A stretch of 64,000 nucleotides of DNA from positions 103,578,957 to 103,642,956 of the forward strand of contig NC_082689.1 of assembly GCF_949987515.2 (NCBI RefSeq), written 5' to 3'. Of the stretch, positions 34,378 through 45,600 are shown piece by piece. Position numbers and translations under genes: made by a program. Position 1 is the stretch's first letter, and every line of letters begins with the position of its first letter. The notes under the pieces were generated by a model that saw nothing but the letters and a program-made list of their open reading frames with translations, was not told the origin of the DNA and made no database searches. The stretch is from Delphinus delphis (taxonomy: Eukaryota > Chordata > Mammalia > Artiodactyla > Delphinidae).

Positions 34378-36795
34378 ATTTGACCGTAGGTGATGGGGAG
34401 CTGCTGGGGAGTTGACATGGTCAAAGGCATTCAGACGGTCAGTCTGACTGTATCAGTAATTATTGAAAGTAGCTAATCGTCCTGTTCCAGCCCAGGCTGC
34501 CCAAGGAAAGCTAAGCCCCACAGCTCAGATGTAGATGGTAAGGTCACCCCAACAAAGCAGTAAGGTCAAGGTCCAAAACGCAGACACGCGGCCCAGGGGA
34601 GGTGAAATCCTGAATAGCAGTGTCACTTGTGCAGCGCCAGTTCCTGGGCACGGATGTGACTGAGGGTATATGAGGCAGGGAGCCCACAGTCCTCTCCCAC
34701 CTCGCTTCACCCAGGCTGCCAAGACCACCCAACTCATGGGCATCTGTGAGCCCCGAGGGAGGCAGTAAGGAGTCATAGCCACTCGCCTGTACCCATTTTT
34801 GGATCATCTTTGCTCGGTTATTGGCTGTTTCAGGAGTAAACCAGAGGACAAACAGTCTTACATAGAGGCAAGGTATGGCGCTTGTCCAAACAGACCTGGT
34901 CCAGGGTCGGGCCTAGCGCACCCACCCCAGGGTTGTGAGAAGCTCCTGGCATACAGTAGGTGCCCCGGTGTGTAGCACTTTATCAGGAATTTCTCTCTCA
35001 CCCTCCTTCAAACCAATTTTTGTCGCTGGCAACATCCCTGGCAATATCTATCAGAGTCAGGGACCTAGCGCAAGAGCAAATTATCACTCCTTTGGTAATA
35101 CTGGAGAGGGTGTGGATAAGAAAAGCACCTGCCTAGTATCCTGCCCTATTTCTAGCTTGTGAGAGGCAGCCAGGGGCTGTGCTCAGGCTCCATGTCACTG
35201 CCTCGCTGCCAGCCGGGATCCCAGAAGAGTGGGCCTGAGCTTAAGGAAGCCCTGATAAAGATAGCGCAGTCTGGCCCCCTGCAGTTAGTTACACTCCGCC
35301 AAGACTGTACTGTGAGGACTCGTATCTCTTCTCCAGCGGATGCCGATTGCAGAGAAACACTGGAGTGAAAAGGCGGACCCAAGGCCCCTCTGCCCACCAC
35401 TGGCTTGGCCTCTGATGGGTGGCCGTCCTTTGCGGAGGACCTGCAGAGCCAGGCTCCCTCTCAGTCTCTTTGCTTCAGTTCTGAATGTTATCCATGGTGC
35501 CTTGAGGTGGGGACTACACCTCCTAGCTGTGTAATGGGGGTTACTGTGTCCATTATTCAAATGAGGAAATGAAGACTCAGGTGATGAGTAGACCCAAACC
35601 CAGGGCCCTCTGGCTGGGGAAGGCCTTTCTCATCCCCTTCCGTCGCGTCGCCTCTCGTGACTGCTGGCTACCCTTCCCTTTGCACCTGCTTCGTCTGTCC
35701 CATGACCGTGGTGCCCCCTATCTCGCTGGGCCAGCGTAAGACGTTGCGGAATCCCACACCGGCTGGCAGCTCCTTCCTGAAGAGTGGCTTCGAAAAGCAG
35801 GTCACCTCTCCAAGGCTGCAGTGGGGTCCAGGCGGGCTGTACAGTTTAGGCACCTCAGGTGATTCCGAGGCTCTGCCAGGTTTAGGAGAGGCCCTCCCCA
35901 CTCGCTATAAAGTAGTGGTACCGGTTTCTCCGAAAGCAGTGTTGGTCTGGCATTCTGAGAACATGTCACCAGTAGCCTTGGGGGCTGTGCCTGCTCTCGT
36001 AGCCTCTGCAGGAGTCTACGTACAGCCCAGGGAGGGCTCACAGGTCTGGGGAAAACATGCGATAGGCAGTGGGGAGCAGGCAGGACACCAGTCTTCACCC
36101 CCTCCTCAGGTACACCCCGCACTTGGGTGGGACTTCTTACCTCCAGTCAGACTTTGGTGACAGACGTACGTGTGAATCCCACTTCGGGCTCTCAGGTGCT
36201 GAATCACCTATCTTCCTAGAGCCACACTTCCTTCATCTGGAAAATGAGCCGATAAGATGGGTAAAGTGCTTAGCGTGATGCCCAGCAAACGGCAGCTTGC
36301 TAGCAGCCTGGAGGGCTTCCCTTCTCCTCACCCTCAGTACTTCCCTCCCCAACTGTGTGGACAAGCCTTGGCCTTGAGGACACAAACTGCTGCTCCCCTC
36401 TTAGCAGCGCTGCAATAATTGGGGCTCAGCCATGGCCCAGGATGTTCTCCCTATTCCAAAGTAGTTCCGAGATCCAAAAGCCTGGGAACTGCTGCTGTGG
36501 ATCAGGGACCGGGCATCTTGGGGGACATGGAAAGGCCACTGGAGTGCAATCTGGGAACCTTGGCTCAGCCATTGCCCTAGTTACACGGACATAGGGCAAG
36601 TCATGTCACCTCTGTAAGCCTCAGTTTCTTCAATAAAATGGGGCTGAGCAGAAGGTCATGTGTCCAGCGTAGAAAGGAAGGAGAGCCAGAGGTGGGGAAC
36701 AAGAAGGCCCCAGGGATGGCTGGCTTGACAGGAATCAGGCTGGGAAGTTGTGAGGGGGCGGTTTAAACAGCCAGATGAATAAAGGTGTGTAAAAT
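34378..36795. other. Noncoding sequence with MIR fragments
   Basis: No gene was recognised. MIR-like pieces: about 35480-35630 (minus, 'tattcaaatgaggaaatgaa'), about 36150-36300 (plus) and about 36510-36655 (plus, 'gcaagtcatgtcacctctgt' and 'cctcagtttcttcaataaaa'). Several open frames of 60-170 codons on both strands have no known similarity. Confidence 0.5.
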
Positions 36796-36810
36796 TAAAT
36801 TACAGGTATT

Positions 36811-37748
36811 GGACATGAAAGGATGCTCCGCATCGCTAATCATTAGAGAGATGCAAATCAAAACTACAATGAGGTATCACCTCACACGGGTCAGAATGGC
36901 CATCATCAAAAAATCTACAAACAGTAAATGCTGGAGAGGGCGTGGAGAAAAGGGAGCCCTCTTGCACCGTTGGTGGGAATGTAAATTGATACAGCCACTA
37001 TGGAGAACAGTATGGACGTCCCTTCAAAAACTAAAAATAGAGCTACCATATGACCCAGCAATCCCACTACTGGGCATATACCCTGAGAAAACCATAATTC
37101 AAAAAGAGTCATGTACCACAGTGTTCATTGCAGCTCTATTTACAATAGCCAGGACATGGAAGCAACCTAAGTGTCCATCAACAGATGAATGGATAAAGAA
37201 GATGTGGCACATATATACTTTGGAATATTACTCAGCCATAAAAAGAAACGAAATTGAGTTATTTGTAGTGAGGTGGATAGACCTAGAGTCTGTCATACAG
37301 AGTGAAGTAAGTCAGAAAGAGAAAAACAAATACCGTATGCTAACACATATATATGGAATCTAAAAAAAGGAAAAAGGGTGGTTCTGAAGAACCTAGGGGC
37401 AAGACGGGAATAAAGACGCAGATGTGGAGAATGGACTTGAGGACACGGGGAGGGGGAAGGGTAAGCTGGGACAAAGTGAGAGAGTGGCATGGACGTATAT
37501 ACACTACTAAGTGTGTGAAGTGGATAGCTGGTGGGAAGCAGCCACATAGCACAGGGAGATCAGCTCGGTGCTTTGTGACCACCTAGAGGGGTGGGGTAGG
37601 GAGGGTGGGAGGGAGACGCAAGAGGGAGGAGATATGAGGATATACGTATATGTATAGCTGATTCACTTTGTTATAAAGCAGAAACTAACCAACGTAAAGC
37701 AATTACACTCCAATAAAGATGTTAAATTAAATTAAATAAATAAATAAG
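36811..37748 (+). mobile_element. Young L1 3' end (5'-truncated)
   Basis: A 938-bp plus-strand L1. The ORF2 C-terminal frame is open from the insertion point to its stop at 37363, followed by the 3' UTR and a tail of AATAAA-like repeats. A perfect 15-bp target duplication 'taaattacaggtatt' lies at 36796-36810 and 37749-37763. The intact frame and duplication point to a fairly recent insertion. Confidence 0.95.
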
Positions 37749-37763
37749 TAAATTACAGGTATT

Positions 37764-38206
37764 CGGAGTTGAGGATGAGCCCAGAGAAATAACCAGCGGA
37801 GGCAGGCTTTAAGGGGCTGTGGCTTTGCGCTGGCTCAGGGCAGAACAGCACCTCTGCCCTCAGCAGCTCCCAGGGAAGAGACGGTCAAAATGTTTCTTCC
37901 CTTATTCATTTATTTGTTTGTTTGTGTGATTGCACACAACCTCTCTTTTGAAAGGGCTTGAGGTAGCTAAGGACTGACCCCCCAAAATGAGCAAAGCCCC
38001 ATCAGGATCCTAGGTCTAAGGATAACTCAGATGCCCTCCTTGTTCTGAAAGAGCTGTAAACCAGAAACTGCAACAGAGGTGCTCTTGCATGCCCTCTCTG
38101 TACACCTCCAAACAGAGAATCCCCCTTGCTTCGCAACAGCCGCCTGCCTTGAATACAACTCAACCCTTGGAGGACCAGGAATTAGTCGACCTACAGCTTT
38201 TTTCTT
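37764..38206. other. Noncoding sequence
   Basis: No gene or repeat was recognised apart from a short ATTT/GTTT-rich patch near 37900-37925. Confidence 0.4.
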
Positions 38207-38220
38207 ATTTTGTTATTTTT

Positions 38221-38570
38221 TTTTAATTTATTTTATTTATTTATTTTTGGCTGCGCCGGGTCTTCGTTGCTGCGCACGGGCTTTCTCTGGTTGCGTCGAG
38301 CAGGGTCTACTCTTCGTTGCAGTGTGCGGGCTTCTCATTGCGGCGGCTTCTCTTGTTGCAGAGCACGGGCTCTAGGCGCACGGGCTTCAGTAGTTGTAAC
38401 ACGTGGGCTCAGTAGTTGTGGCTCACGAGCTCTAGAGCGCAGGCCCAGTAGTTGTGGCGGACGGGCTTAGTTGCTCTGCGGCATGTGGGATCTTCCCGGA
38501 CCAGGGCTCTAACCCGTGTCCCCTGCATTGGCAGGCGGATTCTTAACCACTGCGCCACCAGGGAAATCCC
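38221..38570 (-). mobile_element. Long CHR-type SINE
   Basis: Minus strand. The body carries repeated 'cagtagttgtggc' motifs (the reverse of the long CHR body) and 'tttttggctgcgccgggtct' at its tail end. An imperfect duplication attttgtKatttt flanks it (38207 and 38571). Confidence 0.92.
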
Positions 38571-38784
38571 ATTTTGTGATTTTTTGATAAGTATTCTTGC
38601 TAAGTAATCAATGAACTAGTGTAAGTCTAGACTGAAAATATTTTCCTTTTTATGTAGCTGTAAAGATAGCCCCACAAAGGCTTTCCAGAGAAATCAGCGA
38701 GATATCAAAAACAGCACAGAACTCTGCACTTGGTGCAGGGTAGCCTAAGTGTGTGACTTGTAGGGCCCCAAAATGCCCTGTTAG

Positions 38785-38829
38785 AGTGGGTTAGATTGTG
38801 TTCCCCCAGGAGATACATGCAAGTCCTAA

Positions 38830-38871
<42 letters not shown>

Positions 38872-39290
38872 CAATACCTGTGGATGTGACCTTATTTGGA
38901 AAGAGGGTCTTTGCAATTTAATTGAAACAAGGATCTCAAGACAAGATCATCCTGGATTAAGGCTGGGTCCTAGTGCAATGACTGTTGTTCTTATAAGAGG
39001 AAGGAAAGGGAAATTTGAGAGCAAGACATGCACAAAGAGGAGGACAACGTGAATACGGGGACACAGGTTGGAGTTACATATCTAGGAGCCAAGGAATGCC
39101 AAGGGCTGCCGGCAACACCAGGAGACAAGAGAGAAGCGTGGAATGGGTTTTCTCTGACTCCCCAGAAGGAAGCAACCCTGCCCATACCTTGCATCTGGAC
39201 TTCTGGCATCCAGAATTGTGGGAGAATAAATTTCTGGTCTTTTGTAGTTACCCAGTTTATGTGATTTGTCACAGGAGCCCTAGGAAAGTG
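38785..39290 (+). repeat. MLT1-type LTR with CA repeat
   Basis: The wording is parallel to that of the LTR at 16318-16770: 'gttagattgtgttcccccag', 'gtgaccttatttggaaagag', 'ggacttctggcatccagaat', 'gagaataaatttctggtc'. It is a plus-strand MLT1 member, more diverged. A (CA)n run has expanded inside it. Confidence 0.8.
38831..38869 (+). repeat. (CA)n microsatellite
   Basis: About 19 uninterrupted CA units, inside the 5' part of the MLT1 LTR. Confidence 0.95.
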
Positions 39291-39734
39291 ATATGCCCAC
39301 TGATCCCCGTGTGGCCGCTCATGGGCTGGTCTCTTACACCAGTAGCCCTTCTCTAGAAGACCCTGAATGTCTTGGTCAAGTACAAATGAGACACCATTAT
39401 GTGGAGGGCTCTCTTGTGAATACGTGATTGGGCTCACCTCTGTTAGAAATCAGGGGCCTTAAAGGCATGGGAGTGAGCACAGTTCTGGTGGAAATCATGA
39501 AAAAGCTAGGGCTCAGGTTGCTGCCAAGGTGACCATACTTAGAAATCACCCACCGGCACCAGGGCATGAGCATCTGGTAGGAGATTTGCCAAAAGAAAGG
39601 GGAGACTGCAAAGTGGGAGGGGTTTGGAGGGACTCATCATCTCAGCCCTTCGCACAGTTTTGCCTAAGTGTGGCCCTGAGGAACGTTGCCAGTTCACCAG
39701 GCCATATAATTTGAATCACAAAGTGGCCACTCTT

Positions 39735-39895
39735 ATTCTTTCTGACCTTGAGTAAGTTTCTTATTTTCTGAGCTTCAGATTTTTTTTTTTTTGGTCTATA
39801 AAATAGGGATAATCTATATGGTGCAGAATTGACTGAGATTTAATAAATGCCTAATACACAAAAGAAAAATGAATACATAATAGCTATTATTAATC
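39735..39895 (+). mobile_element. MIR SINE
   Basis: 'gaccttgagtaagtttctta' then 'ctgagcttcag', a T run, 'ctataaaatagggataat' and 'aataaatgcctaatac': a plus-strand MIR with a T-run expansion in its core. Sequence between 39291 and 39734 shows nothing recognisable. Confidence 0.75.
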
Positions 39896-39917
39896 AACAA
39901 AAGTGTTTGGGTTTTTT

Positions 39918-40125
39918 GGGTTTTTTTTTTTTTGCGGTATGCGGGCCTCTCCCTGCTGCGGCCTCTCCCGTTGCGGAGCACAGGCTCCGGACGCGCAGGC
40001 TCAGTGGCCATGGCTCACGGGCCCAGCCGCTCCGCGGCATGTGGGATATTCCCAGACCGGGGCACGAACCCGTGTCCCCTGCATCGGCAGGCGGACTCTC
40101 AACCACTGCGCCACCAGGGAAGCCC
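39918..40125 (-). mobile_element. Short CHR-type SINE
   Basis: Minus-strand copy, T run at left, head 'ccaccagggaagccc' at right. No clear target duplication. It lies about 460 bases from the next same-orientation copy. Confidence 0.93.
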
Positions 40126-40584
40126 ATGGATTAATCTTTTTATGGTTTTAAGATCTGAGAGGTTCTGGTTGAGGTAGCCAAGACCCTTACCCAATATTAA
40201 ACTGTATATCCTTTGTGCTCGTGTGTGCTTGGACCAGCACCCCTGCTTTTGAGGTATAATTCCCCCTCCCCTATTCCTGGGGAATTAGCCCATCAAGGTC
40301 CTAGAGTATAGGAGGGATCATTTTTCCTGAAGGTCCCAGCATGAAAATCCTAGGGAAGAATGATTGCCTGGGCCTTTTGACCCTCTTTGAATGATCTCAT
40401 GGCCAGCGGCATAGAACACCTTAAGTGGCCAGGCCTCAGTGGAAAGTTCGCCCATCCTCCAAAATCTCTAACTGTAGGGACATGATAAGCGGGAACTGCT
40501 TGCTGGCATCTTTCCCAGAAGCATGGAAGAAGCTGTTTGCCATAGCAAAGAATGATGTCAATAAAACCTCTTACCTGAGATTTT

Positions 40585-40796
40585 TTTTTTTTTTTTTTTT
40601 TTTTTGCCATATGCAGGCCTCTCACTGTTGTGGCCTCTTCCGTTGCGGAGCACAGGCTCCGGACGCGCAAGCTCAGCGGCCATGGCTCACGGGCCCAGCT
40701 GCTCCGCGGCATATGGGATCTTCCTGGACCGGGGCACGAACCCGTGTCCCCTGCATCGGCAGGCGGACTCTCAACCACTGCGCCACTAGGGAAGCC
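40585..40796 (-). mobile_element. Short CHR-type SINE
   Basis: Minus strand with about 24 T at left. A perfect 14-bp target duplication 'cttacctgagattt' lies at 40570-40583 and 40797-40810. Confidence 0.96.
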
Positions 40797-40824
40797 CTTA
40801 CCTGAGATTTTATTTGGACACTTT

Positions 40825-41400
40825 ATCTGTTGCTGTGTAACAAGCCACCCCCCAAATTAGTGGCTTAAAATAACAACTATAATTTCATCATCATTTTCAC
40901 AGTTCTGGGCTTGACTAGGCTCAGTTGAGCGGCTCTTGTTCAGGATGGCTCATGTGGTTGCAGCTAGATGGTGGTGGGGATGAGGTCACCTCAGAGCTTC
41001 CTCACTCACATGTCTAGCGGTTAATGCTGGCTGTCAGCCAGAGCACCTACACACAGTTCTCCATAGGGCTTGGGCTTCCTCACAGCATGGTGGCTGAGCT
41101 CCCAGAGTGAGTGGGACCCAGGTAGAATCTGTACTGCCTTTTATAACCTAGCCTCAAAAGTCACATGGTATCACCTCTGCCATAGTCGTAGCCCACCCAG
41201 ATTCAAGGAGGAAGAACACGGACCCCATTCTTGATGTGAAGAGTATCATAATCACAGTGTAGGAAAGGCCTGTGGGATGGGAGGCACTGTGGCAGCCGTT
41301 TTGGGTTATACATAACCTGCCAGAGATTTATGGGCATATTGCATGTGGCCTCCATCAAACGGTCCTTGCCAGATAACTGAACCACTACATCCTCTTTTTG
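40825..41400. repeat. Old mammalian repeat, family unassigned
   Basis: 'gttgctgtgtaacaagccac' and 'aattagtggcttaaaataac' then 'atttcatcatcattttcaca' is the opening of a common dispersed repeat in mammals. The stretch continues with diverged sequence. I recognise the wording but not the family name. Confidence 0.5.
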
Positions 41401-41449
41401 CTTAAGCTAGTTTGACATGGGCTTCTGTCATTTCCTGGCTACACTATAA

Positions 41450-41545
41450 CGCACATCTCACAGGGCTACTCTAAGGATTAGATGATTGATAATGCTTGCA
41501 AAACTCACAGCACAATGCAAACTATAGGAGCTCCGTAAGTGGAAG
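41450..41545 (+). mobile_element. MIR 3' fragment
   Basis: 'ctcacagggctactctaagg' followed by 'attagatga' and 'gctccgtaagtgg' is the 3' half of a plus-strand MIR. Confidence 0.55.
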
Positions 41546-42480
41546 TTCCCTTCCCCCCTGATCCTTCCCTTCCAGTGACTCCTCATTTCCCCTGGGGCTA
41601 GTGAGAATTTGCAGCTAATGCCATCTATGTTGCAAGACAGCAGTAGCAGTAACCTTTACCACCATGAACAGTTCATATCACGTGCTTACAGTTACAGTCT
41701 GGAATTTTGTAGTACATTTGCTCCAGCCCAATACAGACAGAACTCTGCTCTTAAGCTGTGATCTTTGTTCCTTCTACCCACCAATTTAACATCTCCATCA
41801 ATATGATCCCAAGCTGGAACCTTCACTGACTTCATATTATAAGCAAAAGATTTTGCAAATTGATTTTTAAAGAGTTTTTAAACAAGGCTTTTAAGATACA
41901 GTTTCTTTACATTATATCCCAAATCTCTAGACAGACATCACTTTCATACCCCAGTCCCAGACTATGCTGCTTTTAAAAAAAAATTTTCTCTGATTTGAAA
42001 AACAATGTGCATGCATGGCAGAAAACTTGGGAAATACCGGAAATATGAAAAAGAGAACAAGTTACTTCTCATAATCGTATAGCATATAATGGGAATCACA
42101 TTGTATATAAAATTCTGTAACCTGATTTTTCTCCTCTAAAAGCATATCATGAAAAATGTCTGCATAATATTTGCATTACATTGTTGGACTGTCATTTAAT
42201 TAGTACCCTGATGGACAATATCCAATTTTGCTATTATTATAATATTTTGTTAAATAATTTTATATACAGGTCTTTGAAAACATGTTGATTCTTCACCCTT
42301 AGAATGTAATTTATTGATTCAAAATGTATGATCTTTTATACATATTTTTAAGTTATTTCCATAAAAAGTTCTTACTGGTAATGTACAAAAGTGCTCTTTC
42401 ACTATCACATCCTTGCCAGCACTGAGTATTATCACTTAAAAATTATTTTGTTTTTACAATTTGGCAGGTAAAAAATGGTG
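41546..42480. other. AT-rich noncoding sequence with old repeat
   Basis: From about 41970 to 42475 the sequence looks like an old, strongly diverged LINE-like repeat ending 'cacatccttgccagcactga'. No coding exon was seen. Confidence 0.4.
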
Positions 42481-43180
42481 TTATGCAGTTTGAGACTCCC
42501 TTGAAAGTGAGAGGGTTTGATGTCTTCTCCAGGTTCCTACCTCTAGTGGCCTCTGCTCCTCCAGACTGTCTCTGCTCTGCTCCTCTGAGACAGAGGAGGC
42601 CTCTGCTCCTCCCTCTGTCTCAATCTCTCTGCCATCTTTTGCACAGTTTCAGCTCGTTTGTTTGGAGCAGACGTTTCTTTCTCAGTTCCAGCTCTTCTCT
42701 CCAAAGTCTCAATCTGCCTGGGAGCATAAGGCCAGATGTTTTCCATTAACCGAGGTCACGTGTGTTAAATGGTTAACCAGGAAGGCCCTGGAGGCGGCAG
42801 GAGTTCCCAGTTGGACTGCACCCAGGAAAGCCGCGCGGGGCGGAGGCGCATCCCCTAGGCTGGGCTGGCCGGATGCCACAGGCAGGGGGACATCAAACGC
42901 CTAGCCTTTCCTGGAGTCTCTGCGGGCTGAACGTGAGGATGCAATCCTCCTGCACCACGCAGTCAAGACGCACATGCTTGCACAGGATCCTGAGCTCTTG
43001 GATGGTCAGAAGGAATGGTGTTCCTGGCTGGGAGGGAGGAAGCCGCCTTCCTGCAGGGGTGGCCCCAGGCCAGAACAGAGGGACACACAGATTGAGGGAG
43101 GGTCTGCAGAAGCAGGTGATGCAGAGCAGGAAAAACTGGCCTTCTTTTAGCCACACCGAACTTTGAAGGACTTTTTAAGG
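42481..43180. other. Unexplained higher-GC segment
   Basis: A 700-base segment rising to CpG-rich at about 42790-42900 within AT-rich surroundings. Several frames of 60-97 codons are open on both strands (for example minus 42893-43156), but none resembles a protein that I know. No splice pattern was evident. It might be an old processed pseudogene or an unannotated exon. Confidence 0.35.
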
Positions 43181-43199
43181 ACTTTCAACTTATTTCTGT

Positions 43200-43800
43200 C
43201 CATTTAGTTATGAAACGTTACAAACCTACAGAAAAGTGAAGACTCTTTTTTTTTTTTTACAGTGATCACCCGAGTATCCCCTAACTCGATTTTTACCACA
43301 GCATTTTACTCTAGTTGTTTTATCAGATAGCAATCCATCCACTACTGTATCCAGCGACCTGAATGATTTATTGGATGCAGCTCAAAGTAAGTTGCAGACA
43401 TTAGTATGCTTCTCCCTGAATACTTAAGCATATATATTATTAAGTAGAGTTCAACATTTGCTTACAGTTTTATTATTTCTTTGGGGTAAAATTTATTTAC
43501 AAAAAATGCAAAAATCTTAAATGTACCAACTTATAAGTTTTAACAAGTGCATGTACCTGTACAACCCAGATCCCTATCAAAATATAGAACACAACCGTCG
43601 ATCCAGGAAGTTCCTTCATGTCCCTTCCCAGCCACTATCTGTCATCATGCTCTCAGAGGCAAACATTGCTCTCATTTTTTTCTACCATAAATTAGTTTTG
43701 CCTGTTCTGCAACTTCATATGGGTGAAATCATACATTTGTATCCTTTGTGGGAGGCTTCTTTCACTCCATCTAAGGACACTTTATTATGTACGAGAAAAC
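43200..43800 (-). mobile_element. Old L1M-type 3' region
   Basis: 'ccctatcaaaatatagaaca' near 43572 and 'taaattagttttgcctgttc' near 43689 match the reverse strand of an old LINE 3' region. Noncoding. Confidence 0.5.
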
Positions 43801-43879
43801 TATCAAACTATAGGGCCAGCCAGAAACCCAGTTTTTATTTGAGACGAGGGAAAAACTTTTTGTTAAATAGAATTTCATT

Positions 43880-44575
43880 TAAAACCACAGTGGGAAACAC
43901 CATTCAGAGAGTATGAAGACAAGCCACAGGGTGGGAAAATATGTTTGCTGTATGTCTATCTTATAAAATACCAGTATATATAAAGAATTCCTACAGATCA
44001 ATAACAAAAAGACAGATAACCCAATGGAAAAATGAATAAAAGACTTGAACTTCTCAAGGAGGCTATCCAAGTAGCCAATAAACACATGAAAAGTTGCTCA
44101 ACCTCACTAGTCATCAGGGAAATGTAAAACCATGATGTGAGACAAGTACACAGCCATCAGAATGGCAAAAATGAGAAAGAAAAAAAAAATGTCAAGAGTT
44201 GGCAAGGATGGAGAGCAACCAGAACTCTCCTACACTGCTGATGTCTCATCAGCACCAATATTTCAGCTCAAATATTTTTTTTTACAACTGTGTGGCAATA
44301 TACCTACTAAAGCTAAACATGCATATACCCTATGGCCCAGTAATTCAATGCCTGGTTATACACGCAAGTGAAATGCATACACATGTTCACAAAAAGACTT
44401 GTACAAAAATGTTCATAACAACACTATTCACAATAGCCAAAACCTGGAAACAACCCAAATGCCCATCAACAAGAGAATAGATAAATAATGTTCACACAGT
44501 GGCATAATAAATGGACAAACTACAGCCTCATGCAACAATATGGACAAATCTCATGATATTACAGGGAGTGAAAAA
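43880..44575 (+). mobile_element. Old L1 ORF2 C-terminal fragment
   Basis: 'aataaacacatgaaaagttg' near 44079, 'ctcactagtcatcagggaaa' near 44103 and 'aatgcccatcaac' near 44458 mark a sense L1 ORF2 end. It is degenerate. Confidence 0.75.
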
Positions 44576-44579
44576 AAGA

Positions 44580-45165
44580 CAAAAGATAGCATAGATATCA
44601 AACTGCTTAACAAAATATTAGCAAATCAAATCCAGTGATACATAAAAAGAATAAAGTGAGATTTATTTCAGCAATACAAGTTTGGCCTAACATTGCTTTA
44701 ATTCATACCAAAAGACTAAAGAAACAAAATATGATTACTTCAAAAGATGGAGGAAAAGCACTTGACAAACGTCATCTCCCCATTCATGACAGAAACAGAA
44801 ACTCTCAACAAACTAAGATCACAAGGAACCTTTTTCAACTTGATGAAGCGTATAAACAATACAACTACAGCTAACATCCTACCTAATGGTGAAAGACTGA
44901 ATGCTTTCCCTCTAAGATTAGGGACAAGGTACAAATGACCACTCTCACTTCTATTCAACTGTGTACTGGAGGGTCTAACAAGGCACTGTGGTAAGAAAAA
45001 GAAATATCTAGGTTGGAAAGAAAGAAGTAAACCTATCTTTATTCAGAGATAATATGATTATATCGAAAGAAAAACTCAAGGAATCTACAAAAAAGCTGCA
45101 ACTAATAACAGAGTTTAGCAATATCACAGGATGCAAGAGCTACTCTTCTACTAACTTTCAATTTA
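44580..45165 (+). mobile_element. Old L1 ORF2 middle fragment
   Basis: Sense RT-region wording, e.g. 'gaaaagcacttgacaaacg', 'ctaatggtgaaagactgaat' and 'acaaggcactgtggtaag'. This part of ORF2 precedes the piece at 43880 in a normal L1, so it must be a separate copy. Confidence 0.7.
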
Positions 45166-45600
45166 TCAGATATGTGTTTTGAAAATATTTTCCGCCAGTT
45201 TGTGGCTTGTCTTTTCATTCTCTTCACAGTGTCTCTCAAAAAGCAGAAGTTTTAAATTTTCTTTCGTGGATCCTGCTTTTGGTATTTTATCTAAAAAGTC
45301 ATCACCAAATCTAAGATCTCCTAGATTTTGTCTTATGTTATCATCTAGGAGTTTTATAATTTTGTATTTTACATTTAAGTCTATGACCCATTTTGAGTTA
45401 ATTTTTGTGAAACATGTAAGGTTAATGTCTAGAATAATTTTTTATTACAAGTGGATATGCAGTAATTCCAACACCATTTGTTGAAAAGACTACCCTTTGC
45501 TCCCTTGTCAAAGATCAATTGACTGTTTTCCGTTCCATTATTCTCCTTGTCTATTCTAGTACCTGATACCACACTGTCTTGATGACTGTAGCTTTATTAG
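45166..45600 (-). mobile_element. Old L1 ORF2 fragment, inverted
   Basis: Antisense L1: 'ttttcattctcttcacagtg' and 'ctgtcttgatgactgtagct'. It overlaps in element coordinates with the next sense piece, so it is not a simple twin-priming inversion of it. Confidence 0.7.

Noticed and set aside
35657..36160. A 167-codon open frame downstream of DBI
   Set aside because: No known similarity, no splice or promoter context, and overlapping frames are open on the other strand, as expected in GC-rich noncoding DNA.
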